The notes beneath the pieces are model-generated. The model was not told where the DNA came from, did not search any database, and saw nothing but the letters and a program-made list of their open reading frames with translations. The position numbers were made by a program, and so were the translations under genes. 64,000 nt of DNA from Lamellibrachia columna (Eukaryota; Annelida; Polychaeta; Sabellida; Siboglinidae), in NCBI GenBank assembly GCA_963662155.1, contig OY759268.1:56962469-57026468 (forward strand), in the 5' to 3' direction. Positions 34,061-46,904 of this stretch are shown piece after piece. Each line of letters begins with the position of its first letter. The stretch's first letter is position 1.

Positions 34061-34530
34061 GCTCATGGAGCCCCAGCGCTTGGTGTGGCACGCCTATGAC
34101 GTGACAACACAGACAGATCTGTCATATAGTGAGGGACACTAATGACTTCGTGCCCCGCATGGAGGCCCAGCGCTTGGTGTGGCACGCCTACGACGTGAGA
34201 ACACAGACAGATCTGTCATACGGTGAGGGACACTAATGACTTCGTGCCCCGCATGGAGCCCCAGCGCTTGGTGCGGCACGCCTACGACGTGAGAACACAG
34301 ACAGATCTGTCATACGGTGAGGGACACTAATGACTTCGTGCCCCGCATGGAGCCCCAGCGCTTGGTGCGGCACGCCTACGACGTGAGAACACAGACAGAT
34401 CTGTCATACGGTGAGGGACACTAATGACTTCGTGCCCCGCATGGAGCCCCAGCGCTTGGTGCGGCACGCCTACGACGTGAGAACACAGACAGATCTGTCA
34501 TACGGTGAGGGACACTAATGACTTCGTGGC
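34057..34530. repeat. 94-bp tandem repeat, 5 copies, derived from LINE 3' coding sequence
   Basis: Units begin near TGACTTCGTGCCCCGCATGG at 34143, 34237 and 34331 and contain CCAGCGCTTGGTGCGGCACG. The first copy follows a LINE frame of the type WLEHILLMEPQRLVWHAYD, matching the usual W-GH--RM end of LINE proteins, so the array grew out of LINE copy C. Confidence 0.9.
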
Positions 34531-34639
34531 CCACACGGAGCATGGCTGAAGCTACAACAAGAACCAATTAGGAGAGAATGACAAAGACTAGTGTAGAACA
34601 TGTACACTGTATTCCCAAATACCGAATACAAATGTCCAT

Positions 34640-35340
34640 GTGATGACATGTCGGCTGTCTTGCCGTGTAGATGTTATGTGACATGTCGGCTGTCTTGCCG
34701 TGTAGATGTTATGTGACATGTCAGCTGTCTTGCCGTGTAGATGTTATGTGACATGTCGGCTGTCTTGCCGTGTAGATGTTATGTGACATGTCGGCTGTCT
34801 TGCCGTGTAGATGTTATGTGACATGTCAGCTGTCTTGCCGTGTAGATGTTATGTGACATGTCGGCTGTCTTGCCGTGTAGATGTTATGTGACATGTCGGC
34901 TGTCTTGCCGTGTAGATGTTATGTGACATGTCAGCTGTCTTGCCGTGTAGATGTTATGTGACATGTCGGCTGTCTTGCCGTGTAGATGTTATGTGACATG
35001 TCGGCAGTCTTGCCGTGTAGATGTTATGTGACATGTCGGCTGTCTTGCCGTGTAGATGTTATGTGACATGTCAGCAGTCTTGCCGTGTAGATGTTATGTG
35101 ACATGTCAGCAGTCTTGCCGTGTAGATGTTATGTGACATGTCGGCTGTCTTGCCGTGTAGATGTTATGTGACATGTCGGCTGTCTTGCCGTGTAGATGTT
35201 ATGTGACATGTCGGCAGTCTTGCCGTGTAGATGTTATGTGACATGTCGGCAGCCTTGCCGTGTAGATGTTATGTGACATGTCGGCTGTCTTGCCGTGTAT
35301 ATGTTATGTGACATGTCAGCTGTCTTGCCGTGTAGATGTT
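34640..35340. repeat. 35-bp tandem repeat, about 20 copies
   Basis: Units read TGTGACATGTCGGCTGTCTT then GCCGTGTAGATGTTA with GG/AG and CTG/CAG variants. Confidence 0.97.
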
Positions 35341-36149
35341 ATATGCACCAGACCAGACGTCTGATAGCGAGAAAACCAACCATAGGTGGCTTGGAATGTG
35401 AAATGATTACGTGTTTTATTGCACCTTTTGCAAGACCAGAATTTGGTAAATGGATGTCGAAATGGTTAGATTCGATGCGGAATACCTTTGGCTCATATTT
35501 AAAAACAATCTTCACCTTAGGACTAAGATTACAAACTGTTGAACATCATTTGTGGAAACAAGAATAAGAATCATCATTGAAAAGGTCACAAACTGTTGAA
35601 AAAACACACACCTACAAACATAAATACAATGTAGAATCTTACCTTTGACAAAGCATCGTGTTCAGCTAAAAGTGTCCCATGTTCGGTCACTGACACCCTG
35701 GTGAGCACCACACACACTGAGATTGCAGCAGGGAATGACTGACTTGACTGTCTCAAATGGACACTGCACAGGAAACACCACTTGATGCTCCAGGAAAATC
35801 TACTTGTGAGCAACAGTTGAATGGGAAAAGGGAATGATTCAGTCCCATCCATTTTGATTCCACTAAACTTATATCTTATCCATGATTCGGTTCAGCAGAG
35901 TGGACGGTAGCAATTTACTGATCCTATCTGGAGCAAGCTTGAGTAGGAGGTTTTACTGCTGTCACACTGACAAATGTAAACAAACTGCATACATTATAAA
36001 TCTATTTCTACATAATGATGTACAAAGTTATTGATTGTAAGGAAGTAAGTGACGAATAATTTGTTATTTAAAAACATGTTTACTTGGTGACTGACGCATG
36101 GAATGTATTGTTATTGTAATGATGTGAGGTTGTTAAAGATAGCAATACG
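35341..36149. other. Unique intron 5 sequence with one dispersed repeat
   Basis: Includes the second member of the dispersed repeat (35833-35935, see 32508). Short open frames on both strands show no recognisable domain. Confidence 0.5.
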
Positions 36150-36840
36150 AAACATGATACACTGAACAGTGCGGGACGAACACTGTTAAATATGATACAC
36201 TGAACAGTGCGGGATGAACACTGTTAAATATGATACATTGAACAGTGCGGGATGAACACTGTTTAATATGATACACTGAACAGTGCGGGATGAACACTGT
36301 TAAATATGATACACTGAACAGTGCGGGATGAACACTGTAAAATATGATACACTGAACAGTGCGGGATGAACACTGTAAAATATGATACACTGAACAGTGC
36401 GGGATGAACACTGTAAAATATGATACGCTGAACAGTGCGGGATGAACACTGTAAAATATGATACACTGAACAGTGCGGGATGAACACTGTAAAATATGAT
36501 ACACTGAACAGTGCGGGATGAACACTGTTAAATATGATACACTGAACAGTGCGGGATGAACACTGTTAAATATGATACACTGAACAGTGCGGGATGAACA
36601 CTGTTAAATATGATACACTGAACAGTGCGGGATGAACACTGTTTAATATGATACACTGAACAGTGCGGGATGAACACTGTTAAATATGATACACTGAACA
36701 GTGCGGGATGAACACTGTTTAATATGATACACTGAACAGTGCGGGATGAACACTGTTAAATATGATACACTGAACAGTGCGGGATGAACACTGTTTAATA
36801 TGATACACTGAACAGTGCGGGATGAACACTGTTAAATATG
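36150..36840. repeat. 38-bp tandem repeat, about 18 copies, each with a hairpin
   Basis: Units contain GATACACTGAACAGTGCGGG and ATGAACACTGTTAAATAT. AACAGTG and CACTGTT are perfectly complementary across a 9-base loop, so each unit can fold. The TTAA/TTTA/TAAA variants cluster in runs. Confidence 0.96.
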
Positions 36841-36843
36841 CTT

Positions 36844-36889
36844 GATGAATAACAATTATTATATGGAATGCCAAATGCATTTGTTTTAG
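36844..36889 (+). promoter_or_regulatory. Ancestral intron 5 end: acceptor of the original exon 6 copy
   Basis: GAATGCCAAATGCATTTGTT+TTAG ends at 36889. It closely matches the end of intron 6 before exon 7 (46863-46904: GAAATGACAAATGTATTTGT+TTTAG), with matching sequence farther upstream too. It is followed by exon-like GACAAAGCCAGGAGAACATA. This marks the left edge of the 53-bp satellite as a real splice acceptor copy. Confidence 0.75.
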
Positions 36890-39800
36890 GACAAAGCCAG
36901 GAGAACATATATATATACTAAGACAGCAGTCTTCTATGTTTTAGCACAAGGCCAGGAGAACACATATAGACTAAGACAGCAGTCTTCTATGTTTTAGCAC
37001 AAGGCCAGGAGAACACATATAGACTAAGACAGCAGTCTTCTATGTTTTAGCACAAGGCCAGGAGAACACATATAGACTAAGACAGCAGTCTTCTATGTTT
37101 TAGTACAAGGCCAGGAGAACACATATAGACTAAGACAGCAGTCTACTGTGTTTTAGTACAAGGCCAGGAGAACACATATAGACTAAGACAGCAGTCTACT
37201 GTGTTTTAGTACAAGGCCAGGAGAACACATATAGACTAAGACAGCAGTCTACTGTGTTTTAGTACAAGGCCAGGAGAACACATATAGACTAAGACAGCTG
37301 TCTACTGTGTTTTAGTACAAGGCCAGGAAAACACATATAGACTAAGACAGCCGTCTTCTATGTTTTAGTACAAGGCCAGGAGAACACATATAGACTAAGG
37401 CAGCCATCTTCTATGTTTTAGTACAAGGGCAGGAGAACACATATAGACTAAGACAGCAGTCTACTGTGTTTTAGTACAAGGCCAGGAGAACACATATAGA
37501 CTAAGGCAGCAGTCTACTGTGTTTTAGTACAAGGCCAGGAGAACACATATAGACTAAGACAGCAGTCTTCTATGTTTTAGTACAAGGCCAGGAGAACACA
37601 TATAGACTAAGACAGCAGTCTACTGTGTTTTAGTACAAGGCCAGGAGAACACATATAGACTAAGACAGCACTCTACTGTGTTTTAGTACAAGGCCAGGAG
37701 AACACAGATAGACTAAGACAGCAGTCTACTGTGTTTTAGTACAAGGCCAGGAGAACACATATAGACTAAGACAGCAGTCTACTGTGTTTTAGTACAAGGC
37801 CAGGAGAACACAGATAGACTAAGACAGCAGTCTACTATGTTTAGTACAAGGCCAGGAGAACACATATAGACTAAGACAGCACTCTATTATGTTTTAGTAC
37901 AAGGCCAGGAGAACACAGATAGACTAAGACAGCAGTCTACTGTGTTTTAGTACAAGACCAGGAGAACACATATAGACTAAGACAGCACTCTACTATGTTT
38001 CAGTACAAGGCCAGGAGAACACAGATAGACTAAGACAGCAGTATACTATGCTTAGTACAAGGCCAGGAGAACACATATAGACTAAGACAGCACTCTACTA
38101 TGTTTTAGTACAAGGCCAGGAGAACACATAAAGACTAAGACAGCAGTCTACTTTGTTTTAGTACAAGGCCAGGAGAACACATATAGACTAAGACAGCAGT
38201 CTACTGTGTTTTAGTACAAGGTCAGGAGAACACATATAGACTAAGACAGCACTCTACTGTGTTTTAGTACAAGGCTAGGAGAACACATATACACTAAGAC
38301 AGCAATCTACTGTGTTTTAGTACAATGCCAGGAGAACACATATAGACTAAGACAGCACTCTACTATGTTTTAGTACAAGGTCAGGAGAACACATATAGAC
38401 TAAGACAGCAGTCTACTGTGTTTTAGTACAAGGCCAGGAGAACACATATAGACTAAAACAGCAGTCTACTGTGTTTTAGAACAAGGCCAGGAGAACACAT
38501 ATAGACTAAGACAGCAGTCTACTTTGTTTAGTACAAGGCCAGGAGAACACATATAGACTAAGACAGCACTCTACTATGTTTTAGTACAAGGCCAGGAGAA
38601 CACATATAGACTAAGACAGCAGTCTACTGTGTTTTAGTACAAGGCCAGGAGAACACATATAGACTAAGACAGCACTCTACTATGTTTTAGTACAAGGCCA
38701 GGAGAACACAGATAGACTAAGACAGCAGTCTTCTATGTTTTAGTACAAGGCCAGGAGAACAAATATAGACTAATACAGCAGTCTACTGTGTTTTAGTACA
38801 AGGCCAGGAGAACACATGTAGACTAAGACAGCAGTCTACTGTGTTTTAGTACAAGGCCAGGAGAACACAGATAGACTAAGACAGCAGTCTACTATGTTTA
38901 GTACAAGGCCAGGAGAACACCTATAGATTAAGACAGCGGTCAACTGTGTTTTAGTACAAGGCCAGGAGAACACATATAGACTAAGACAGCCGTCTTCTAT
39001 ATTTTAGTACAAGGCCAGGAGGACACATATAGACTAAGACAGCTGTCTTCTATGTTTAGTACAAGGCCAGGAGAACACATTTAGACTAAGACAGCAGTCT
39101 ACTGTGTTTTAGTACAAGGCCAGGAGAACACATATAGACTAAGACAGCACTCTACTATGGTTTAGTACAAGGCCAGGAGAACACAGATAGACTAAGACAG
39201 CAGTCTTCTATGTTTAGTACAAGGCCAGGAGAACACATTTAGACTAAGACAGCAGTCTTCTATATTTTAGTACAAGGCCAGGAGAACACATATAGACTAA
39301 GACAGCAGTCTTCTATGTTTTGTACAAGGCCAGGAGAACACATAGACTAAGACAGCAGTCTTCTATGTTTAGTACAAGGCCAGGATAACACAGATATACT
39401 AAAACAGCACTATACTATGTTTTAGTACAAGGCCAGGAGAACACATATAGACTAAGACAGCACTCTACTGTGTTTTAGTACAAGGCCAGGAGAACACATA
39501 TAGACTAAGACAGCAGTATTCTATATTTTAGTACAAGGCCAGGAGAACACAGATAGACTAAGACAGCAGTCTACTGTGTTTTAGTACAAGACCAGGAGAA
39601 CACATATAGACTAAGACAGCACTCTACTATGTTTCAGTACAAGGCCAGGAGAACACAGATAGACTAAGACAGCAGTATACTATGCTTAGTACAAGGCCAG
39701 GAGAACACATATAGACTAAGACAGCACTCTACTATGTTTTAGTACAAGGCCAGGAGAACACATAAAGACTAAGACAGCAGTCTACTTTGTTTTAGTACAA

Positions 39801-42800
39801 GGCCAGGAGAACACATATAGACTAAGACAGCAGTCTACTGTGTTTTAGTACAAGGTCAGGAGAACACATATAGACTAAGACAGCACTCTACTGTGTTTTA
39901 GTACAAGGCTAGGAGAACACATATACACTAAGACAGCAATCTACTGTGTTTTAGTACAATGCCAGGAGAACACATATAGACTAAGACAGCACTCTACTAT
40001 GTCTTAGTACAAGGTCAGGAGAACACATATAGACTAAGACAGCAGTCTACTGTGTTTTAGTACAAGGCCAGGAGAACACATATAGACTAAAACAGCAGTC
40101 TACTGTGTTTTAGTACAAGGCCAGGAGAACACATATAGACTAAGACAGCAGTCTACTTTGTTTAGTACAAGGCCAGGAGAACACATATAGACTAAGACAG
40201 CACTCTACTATGTTTTAGTACAAGGCCAGGAGAACACATATAGACTAAGACAGCAGTCTACTGTGTTTTAGTACAAGGCCAGGAGAACACATATAGACTA
40301 AGACAGCACTCTACTATGTTTTAGTACAAGGCCAGGAGAACAAAGATAGACTAAGACAGCAGTCTTCTATGTTTTAGTACAAGGCCAGGAGAACAAATAT
40401 AGACTAATACAGCAGTCTACTGTGTTTTAGTACAAGGCCAGGAGAACACATGTAGACTAAGACAGCAGTCTACTGTGTTTTAGTACAAGGCCAGGAGAAC
40501 ACATATAGACTAAGACAGCTGTCTACTGTGTTTTAGTACAAGGCCAGGAAAACACATATAGACTAAGACAGCTGTCTACTGTGTTTTAGTACAAGGCCAG
40601 GAAAACACATATAGACTAAGACAACCGTCTTCTATGTTTTAGTACAAGGCCAGGAGAACACATATAGACTAAGGCAGCCATCTTCTATGTTTTAGTACAA
40701 GGGCAGGAGAACACATATAGACTAAGACAGCAGTCTACTGTGTTTTAGTACAAGGCCAGGAGAACACATATAGACTAAGGCAGCAGTCTACTGTGTTTTA
40801 GTACAAGGCCAGGAGAACACATATAGACTAAGACAGCAGTCTTCTATGTTTTAGTACAAGGCCAGGAGAACACATATAGACTAAGACAGCAGTCTACTGT
40901 GTTTTAGTACAAGGCCAGGAGAACACATATAGACTAAGACAGCACTCTACTGTGTTTTAGTACAAGGCCAGGAGAACACAGATAGACTAAGACAGCAGTC
41001 TACTGTGTTTTAGTACAAGGCCAGGAGAACACATATAGACTAAGACAGCAGTCTACTGTGTTTTAGTACAAGGCCAGGAGAACACAGATAGACTAAGACA
41101 GCAGTCTACTATGTTTAGTACAAGGCCAGGAGAACACATATAGACTAAGACAGCACTCTATTATGTTTTAGTACAAGGCCAGGAGAACACAGATAGACTA
41201 AGACAGCAGTCTACTGTGTTTTAGTACAAGACCAGGAGAACACATATAGACTAAGACAGCACTCTACTATGTTTCAGTACAAGGCCAGGAGAACACAGAT
41301 AGACTAAGACAGCAGTATACTATGCTTAGTACAAGGCCAGGAGAACACATATAGACTAAGACAGCACTCTACTATGTTTTAGTACAAGGCCAGGAGAACA
41401 CATAAAGACTAAGACAGCAGTCTACTTTGTTTTAGTACAAGGCCAGGAGAACACATATAGACTAAGACAGCAGTCTACTGTGTTTTAGTACAAGGTCAGG
41501 AGAACACATATAGACTAAGACAGCACTCTACTGTGTTTTAGTACAAGGCTAGGAGAACACATATACACTAAGACAGCAATCTACTGTGTTTTAGTACAAT
41601 GCCAGGAGAACACATATAGACTAAGACAGCACTCTACTATGTTTTAGTACAAGGTCAGGAGAACACATATAGACTAAGACAGCAGTCTACTGTGTTTTAG
41701 TACAAGGCCAGGAGAACACATATAGACTAAAACAGCAGTCTACTGTGTTTTAGTACAAGGCCAGGAGAACACATATAGACTAAGACAGCAGTCTACTTTG
41801 TTTAGTACAAGGCCAGGAGAACACATATAGACTAAGACAGCACTCTACTATGTTTTAGTACAAGGCCAGGAGAACACATATAGACTAAGACAGCAGTCTA
41901 CTGTGTTTTAGTACAAGGCCAGGAGAACACATATAGACTAAGACAGCACTCTACTATGTTTTAGTACAAGGCCAGGAGAACACAGATAGACTAAGACAGC
42001 AGTCTTCTATGTTTTAGTACAAGGCCAGGAGAACAAATATAGACTAATACAGCAGTCTACTGTGTTTTAGTACAAGGCCAGGAGAACACATGTAGACTAA
42101 GACAGCAGTCTACTGTGTTTTAGTACAAGGCCAGGAGAACACAGATTGACTAAGACAGCAGTCTACTATGTTTAGTACAAGGCCAGGAGAACACCTATAG
42201 ATTAAGACAGCGGTCTACTGTGTTTTAGTACAAGGCCAGGAGAACACATATAGACTAAGACAGCCGTCTTCTATATTTTAGTACAAGGCCAGGAGGACAC
42301 ATATAGACTAAGACAGCTGTCTTCTATGTTTAGTACAAGGCCAGGAGAACACATTTAGACTAAGACAGCAGTCTACTGTGTTTTAGTACAAGGCCAGGAG
42401 AACACATATAGACTAAGACAGCACTCTACTATGGTTTAGTACAAGGCCAGGAGAACACAGATAGACTAAGACAGCAGTCTTCTATGTTTAGTACAAGGCC
42501 AGGAGAACACATTTAGACTAAGACAGCAGTCTTCTATATTTTAGTACAAGGCCAGGAGAACACATATAGACTAAGACAGCAGACTTCTATGTTTTGTACA
42601 AGGCCAGGAGAACACATAGACTAAGACAGCAGTCTTCTATGTTTAGTACAAGGCCAGGAGAACACAGATATACTAAAACAGCACTATACTATGTTTTAGT
42701 ACAAGGCCAGGAGAACACATATAGACTAAGACAGCACTCTACTGTGTTTTAGTACAAGGCCAGGAGAACACATATAGACTAAGACAGCAGTCTTCTATAT

Positions 42801-45800
42801 TTTAGTACAAGGCCAGGAGAACACAGATAGACTAAGACAGCAGTCTACTGTGTTTTAGTACAAGGCCAGGAGAACATATATAGACTAAGACAGCAGTCTA
42901 CTGTGTTTTAGTACAAGGCCAGGAGAACACAGATAGACTAAGACAGCAGTCTACTATGTTTAGTACAATGCCAGGAGAACACATATAGACTAAGACAGCA
43001 CTCTACTATGTTTTAGTACAAGGCCAGGAGAACACAGATAGACTAAGACAGCAGTCTACTGTGTTTTAGTACAAGGCCAGGAGAACACAGATAGACTAAG
43101 ACAGCAGTCTTCTATGTTTAGAACAAGGCCAGGAGAACACATTTAGACTAAGACAGCAGTCTTCTATATTTTAGTACAAGGCCAGGAGAACACATATAGA
43201 CTAAGACAGCAGTCTTCTATGTTTTGTACAAGGCCAGGAGAACACATAGACTAAGACAGCAGTCTTCTATGTTTAGTACAAGGCCAGGAGAACACAGATA
43301 TACTAAAACAGCACTATACTATGTTTTAGTACAAGGCCAGGAGAACACATATAGACTAAGACAGCACTCTACTGTGTTTTAGTACAAGGCCAGGAGAACA
43401 CATATAGACTAAGACAGCAGTCTTCTATATTTTAGTACAAGGCCAGGAGAACACAGATAGACTAAGACAGCAGTCTACTGTGTTTTAGTACAAGGCCAGG
43501 AGAACACATATAGACTAAGACAGCAGTCTACTGTGTTTTAGTACAAGGCCAGGAGAACACAGATAGACTAAGACAGCAGTCTACTATGTTTAGTACAATG
43601 CCAGGAGAACACATATAGACTAAGACAGCACTCTACTATGTTTTAGTACAAGGCCAGGAGAACACAGATAGACTAAGACAGCAGTCTACTGTGTTTTAGT
43701 ACAAGGCCAGGAGAACACAGATAGACTAAGACAGCAGTCTTCTATGTTTAGTACAAGGCCAGGAGAACACATTTAGACTAAGACAGCAGTCTTCTATATT
43801 TTAGTACAAGGCCAGGAGAACACATATAGACTAAGACAGCAGTCTTCTATGTTTTGTACAAGGCCAGGAGAACACATAGACTAAGACAGCAGTCTTCTAT
43901 GTTTAGTACAAGGCCAGGAGAACACAGATATACTAAAACAGCACTATACTATGTTTTAGTACAAGGCCAGGAGAACACATATAGACTAAGACAGCACTCT
44001 ACTGTGTTTTAGTACAAGGCCAGGAGAACACATATAGACTAAGACAGCAGTCTTCTATATTTTAGTACAAGGCCAGGAGAACACAGATAGACTAAGACAG
44101 CAGTCTACTGTGTTTTAGTACAAGGCCAGGAGAACACATATAGACTAAGACAGCAGTCTACTGTGTTTTAGTACAAGGCCAGGAGAACACAGATAGACTA
44201 AGACAGCAGTCTACTATGTTTAGTACAATGCCAGGAGAACACATATAGACTAAGACAGCACTCTACTATGTTTTAGTACAAGGCCAGGAGAACACAGATA
44301 GACTAAGACAGCAGTCTACTGTGTTTTAGTACAAGGCCAGGAGAACACATATAGACTAAGACAGCACTCTACTATGTTTCAGTACAAGGCCAGGAGAACA
44401 CAGATAGACTAAGACAGCAGTATACTATGCTTAGTACAAGGCCAGGAGAACACATATAGACTAAGACAGCACTCTACTATGTTTTAGTACAAGGCCAGGA
44501 GAACACATAAAGACTAAGACAGCAGTCTACTGTGTTTTAGTACAAGGCCAGGAGAACACATATAGACTAAGACAGCAGTCTACTGTGTTTTAGTACAAGG
44601 CTAGGAGAACACATATAGACTAAGACAGCAATCTACTGTGTTTTAGTACAAGGCCAGGAGAACAAATATAGACTAAGACAGCACTCTACTATGTCTTAGT
44701 ACAAGGCCAGGAGAACACATATAGACTAAGACAGCAGTCTACTGTGTTTTAGTACAAGGCCAGGAGAACACATATAGACTAAGACAGCACTCTACTATGT
44801 TTTAGTACAAGGCCAGGAGAACACATATAGACTAAGACAGCAGTCTACTGTGTTTTAGTACAAGGCCAGGAGAACAAATATAGACTAAGACAGCACTCTA
44901 CTATGTTTTAGTACAAGGCCAGGAGAACACATATAGACTAAGACAGCAGTCTACTGTGTTTTAGTACAAGGCCAGGAGAACACATATAGACTAAGACAGC
45001 ACTCTACTATGTTTTAGTACAAGGCCAGGAGAACACAGATAAACTAAGACAGCAGTCTACTATGTTTAGAACCAGGCCAGGAGAACACATATAGACTAAG
45101 ACAGCAGTCTTCTATGTTTTAGTACAAGGCCAGGAGAACAAATATAGACTAAGACAGCAGTCTACTGTGTTTTAGTACAAGGCCAGGAGAACACATGTAG
45201 ACTAAGACAGCAGTCTACTGTGTTTTAGTACAAGGCCAGGAGAACACAGATAGACTAAGACAGCAGTCTACTGTGTTTTAGTACAAGGCCAGGAGAACAC
45301 CTATAGATTAAGACAGCGGTCTACTGTGTTTTAGTACAAGGCCAGGAGAACACATATAGACTAAGACAGCCGTCTTCTATATTTTAATACAAGGCCAGGA
45401 GAACACATATAGACTAAGACAGCTGTCTTCTATGTTTAGTACAAGGCCAGGAGAACACATATAGACTAAGACATCAGTCTTCTGTGTTTTAGTACAAGGC
45501 CAGGAGAACAAATATAGACTAAGACAGCAGTCTACTGTGTTTTAGTACAAGGTCAGGAGAACACAGATAGACTAAGATAGCAGTCTTCTATGTTTTAGTA
45601 CAAGGCCAGGAGAACACATTTAGACTAAGACAGCAGTCTACTGTGTTTTAGTACAAGGCCAGGAGAACACATATAGACTAAGACAGCACTTTACTATGGT
45701 TTAGTACAATGCCAGGAGAACACAGATAGACTAAGACAGCAGTCTTCTATGTTTAGTACAAGGCCAGGAGAACACATTTAGACTAAGACAACAGTATTCT

Positions 45801-45964
45801 ATATTTTAGTACAAGGCCAGGAGAACACATATAGACTAAGACAGCAGTCTTCTATGTTTACTACAAGGCCAGGAGAACACATAGACTAAGACAGCAGTCT
45901 TCTATGTTTAGTACAAGGCCAGGAGAACACAGATATACTAAAACAGCACTATACTATGTTTTAG
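36890..45964 (+). repeat. 53-bp satellite built from a splice acceptor plus exon start, about 171 copies
   Basis: The unit reads TACAAGGCCAGGAGAACACA, TATAGACTAAGACAGCAGTC and TACTGTGTTTTAG. It ends in an acceptor-like TTTTAG and starts with the same bases as exon 6 (TACAAGGCCAGGAGCACACA at 45965). Read in the exon phase each standard unit gives VQGQENTYRLRQQ and then meets TAG. Marker variants ACATAAAGAC at about 38131, 39765 and 41405 are about 1.64 kb apart (31 units), and CACATAGAC variants at 42611, 43241 and 43871 are 630 bp apart (12 units), so at least two levels of higher-order repeat exist. Confidence 0.97.
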
Positions 45965-46069
45965 TACAAGGCCAGGAGCACACAGATAGACTAAGAGAGC
46001 AGGCTGCAATGCGTACACTCATCGAGCAGCAGCGACAGGGTGTTATTAAAGCCCAAAAGAAGACGACAG
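45965..46069 (+). CDS. CXorf38-like HEPN protein, exon 6
   Basis: 105 nt, phase 1 to 1, acceptor ATGTTTTAG, donor ACAG-GTAAGG. With the G from exon 5 it reads VQGQEHTDRLREQAAMRTLI then EQQRQGVIKAQKKTT, a charged, Gln-rich helix. The first 34-38 bases are the source of the 53-bp satellite on its left. It is paralogous to exon 7 (VQVQETSDQLRQQ), including the splice flanks, so the two arose by exon duplication. Confidence 0.78.
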
Positions 46070-46223
46070 GTAAGGGGCGTACTCCAGATTGATGATAATT
46101 TGCTATATTGTTACCATTAGTAGCCTTGGCAGGTTTTCATCAACTCCTGGTGATGTCGTAACCTTCATTGCCTTTATTTTCTTAGCCTCCATTTCTGGAG
46201 TTACAATAAACTGCCAAAATAGT

Positions 46224-46700
46224 CAGAGTTAGACTCTTGAAATTTAGCATGTTGTTCTGGTAATGAACTCTTGAAATTTAGCATGTTGTTCTGGTAATGA
46301 ACTAATAGGTACTGGTAATGAACTAATTGGTATTGAAAATGAGAGAATTGGTACTAGTAATGAACTAATTGGTACTGGTAATAAACTAATTGGTACTGGT
46401 AGAAAACTTATTGGTATTGGTAACGAACTAATTGGTACTGGTAATGAACTAATTGATTTTGGTAATTAACTAATTGGTACTGATAATGAACTAATTGATA
46501 CTGATAATGAACTAATTGATACTGATAATGAACTAATTGGTACTGGTAGTAAACTAATTGGTATTAGTAATGAACTAATTATTATTAGTAATGAACTAAT
46601 TGGTACTGGTAATGAAATAGTTGGTACTGGTAGAAAAGTAATTGGTACTGATAATGAACTAATTGGTGCTGGTAATGAACAAATTGGTATTAGTAATAAA
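46224..46700. repeat. About 21-bp degenerate tandem repeat in intron 6, about 20 copies
   Basis: Units of AATGAACTAATTGGTACTGG+T with many substitutions (GATACTGA, TATTAGTA). More diverged than other arrays, so probably older. Confidence 0.9.
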
Positions 46701-46904
46701 GTTCACTGTCATCCACATTAATGTTATTGTGATAAAAAGTTGCTGATATGTTTTATTTATTTCCTTAGACATAATGTTTTTGATTGATCAATTATATGAA
46801 CCTAAAGTGCAATCCCTGAACATGTTTATATAAAATTATGAAAATTGTGGCCATGCTCTCTGAATAAAGATTGTTATGTGAAATGACAAATGTATTTGTT
46901 TTAG

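Noticed and set aside
35586..35852. Minus-strand ORF of 88 codons
   Set aside because: No recognisable domain and overlap with a dispersed repeat; length is within chance for this region.
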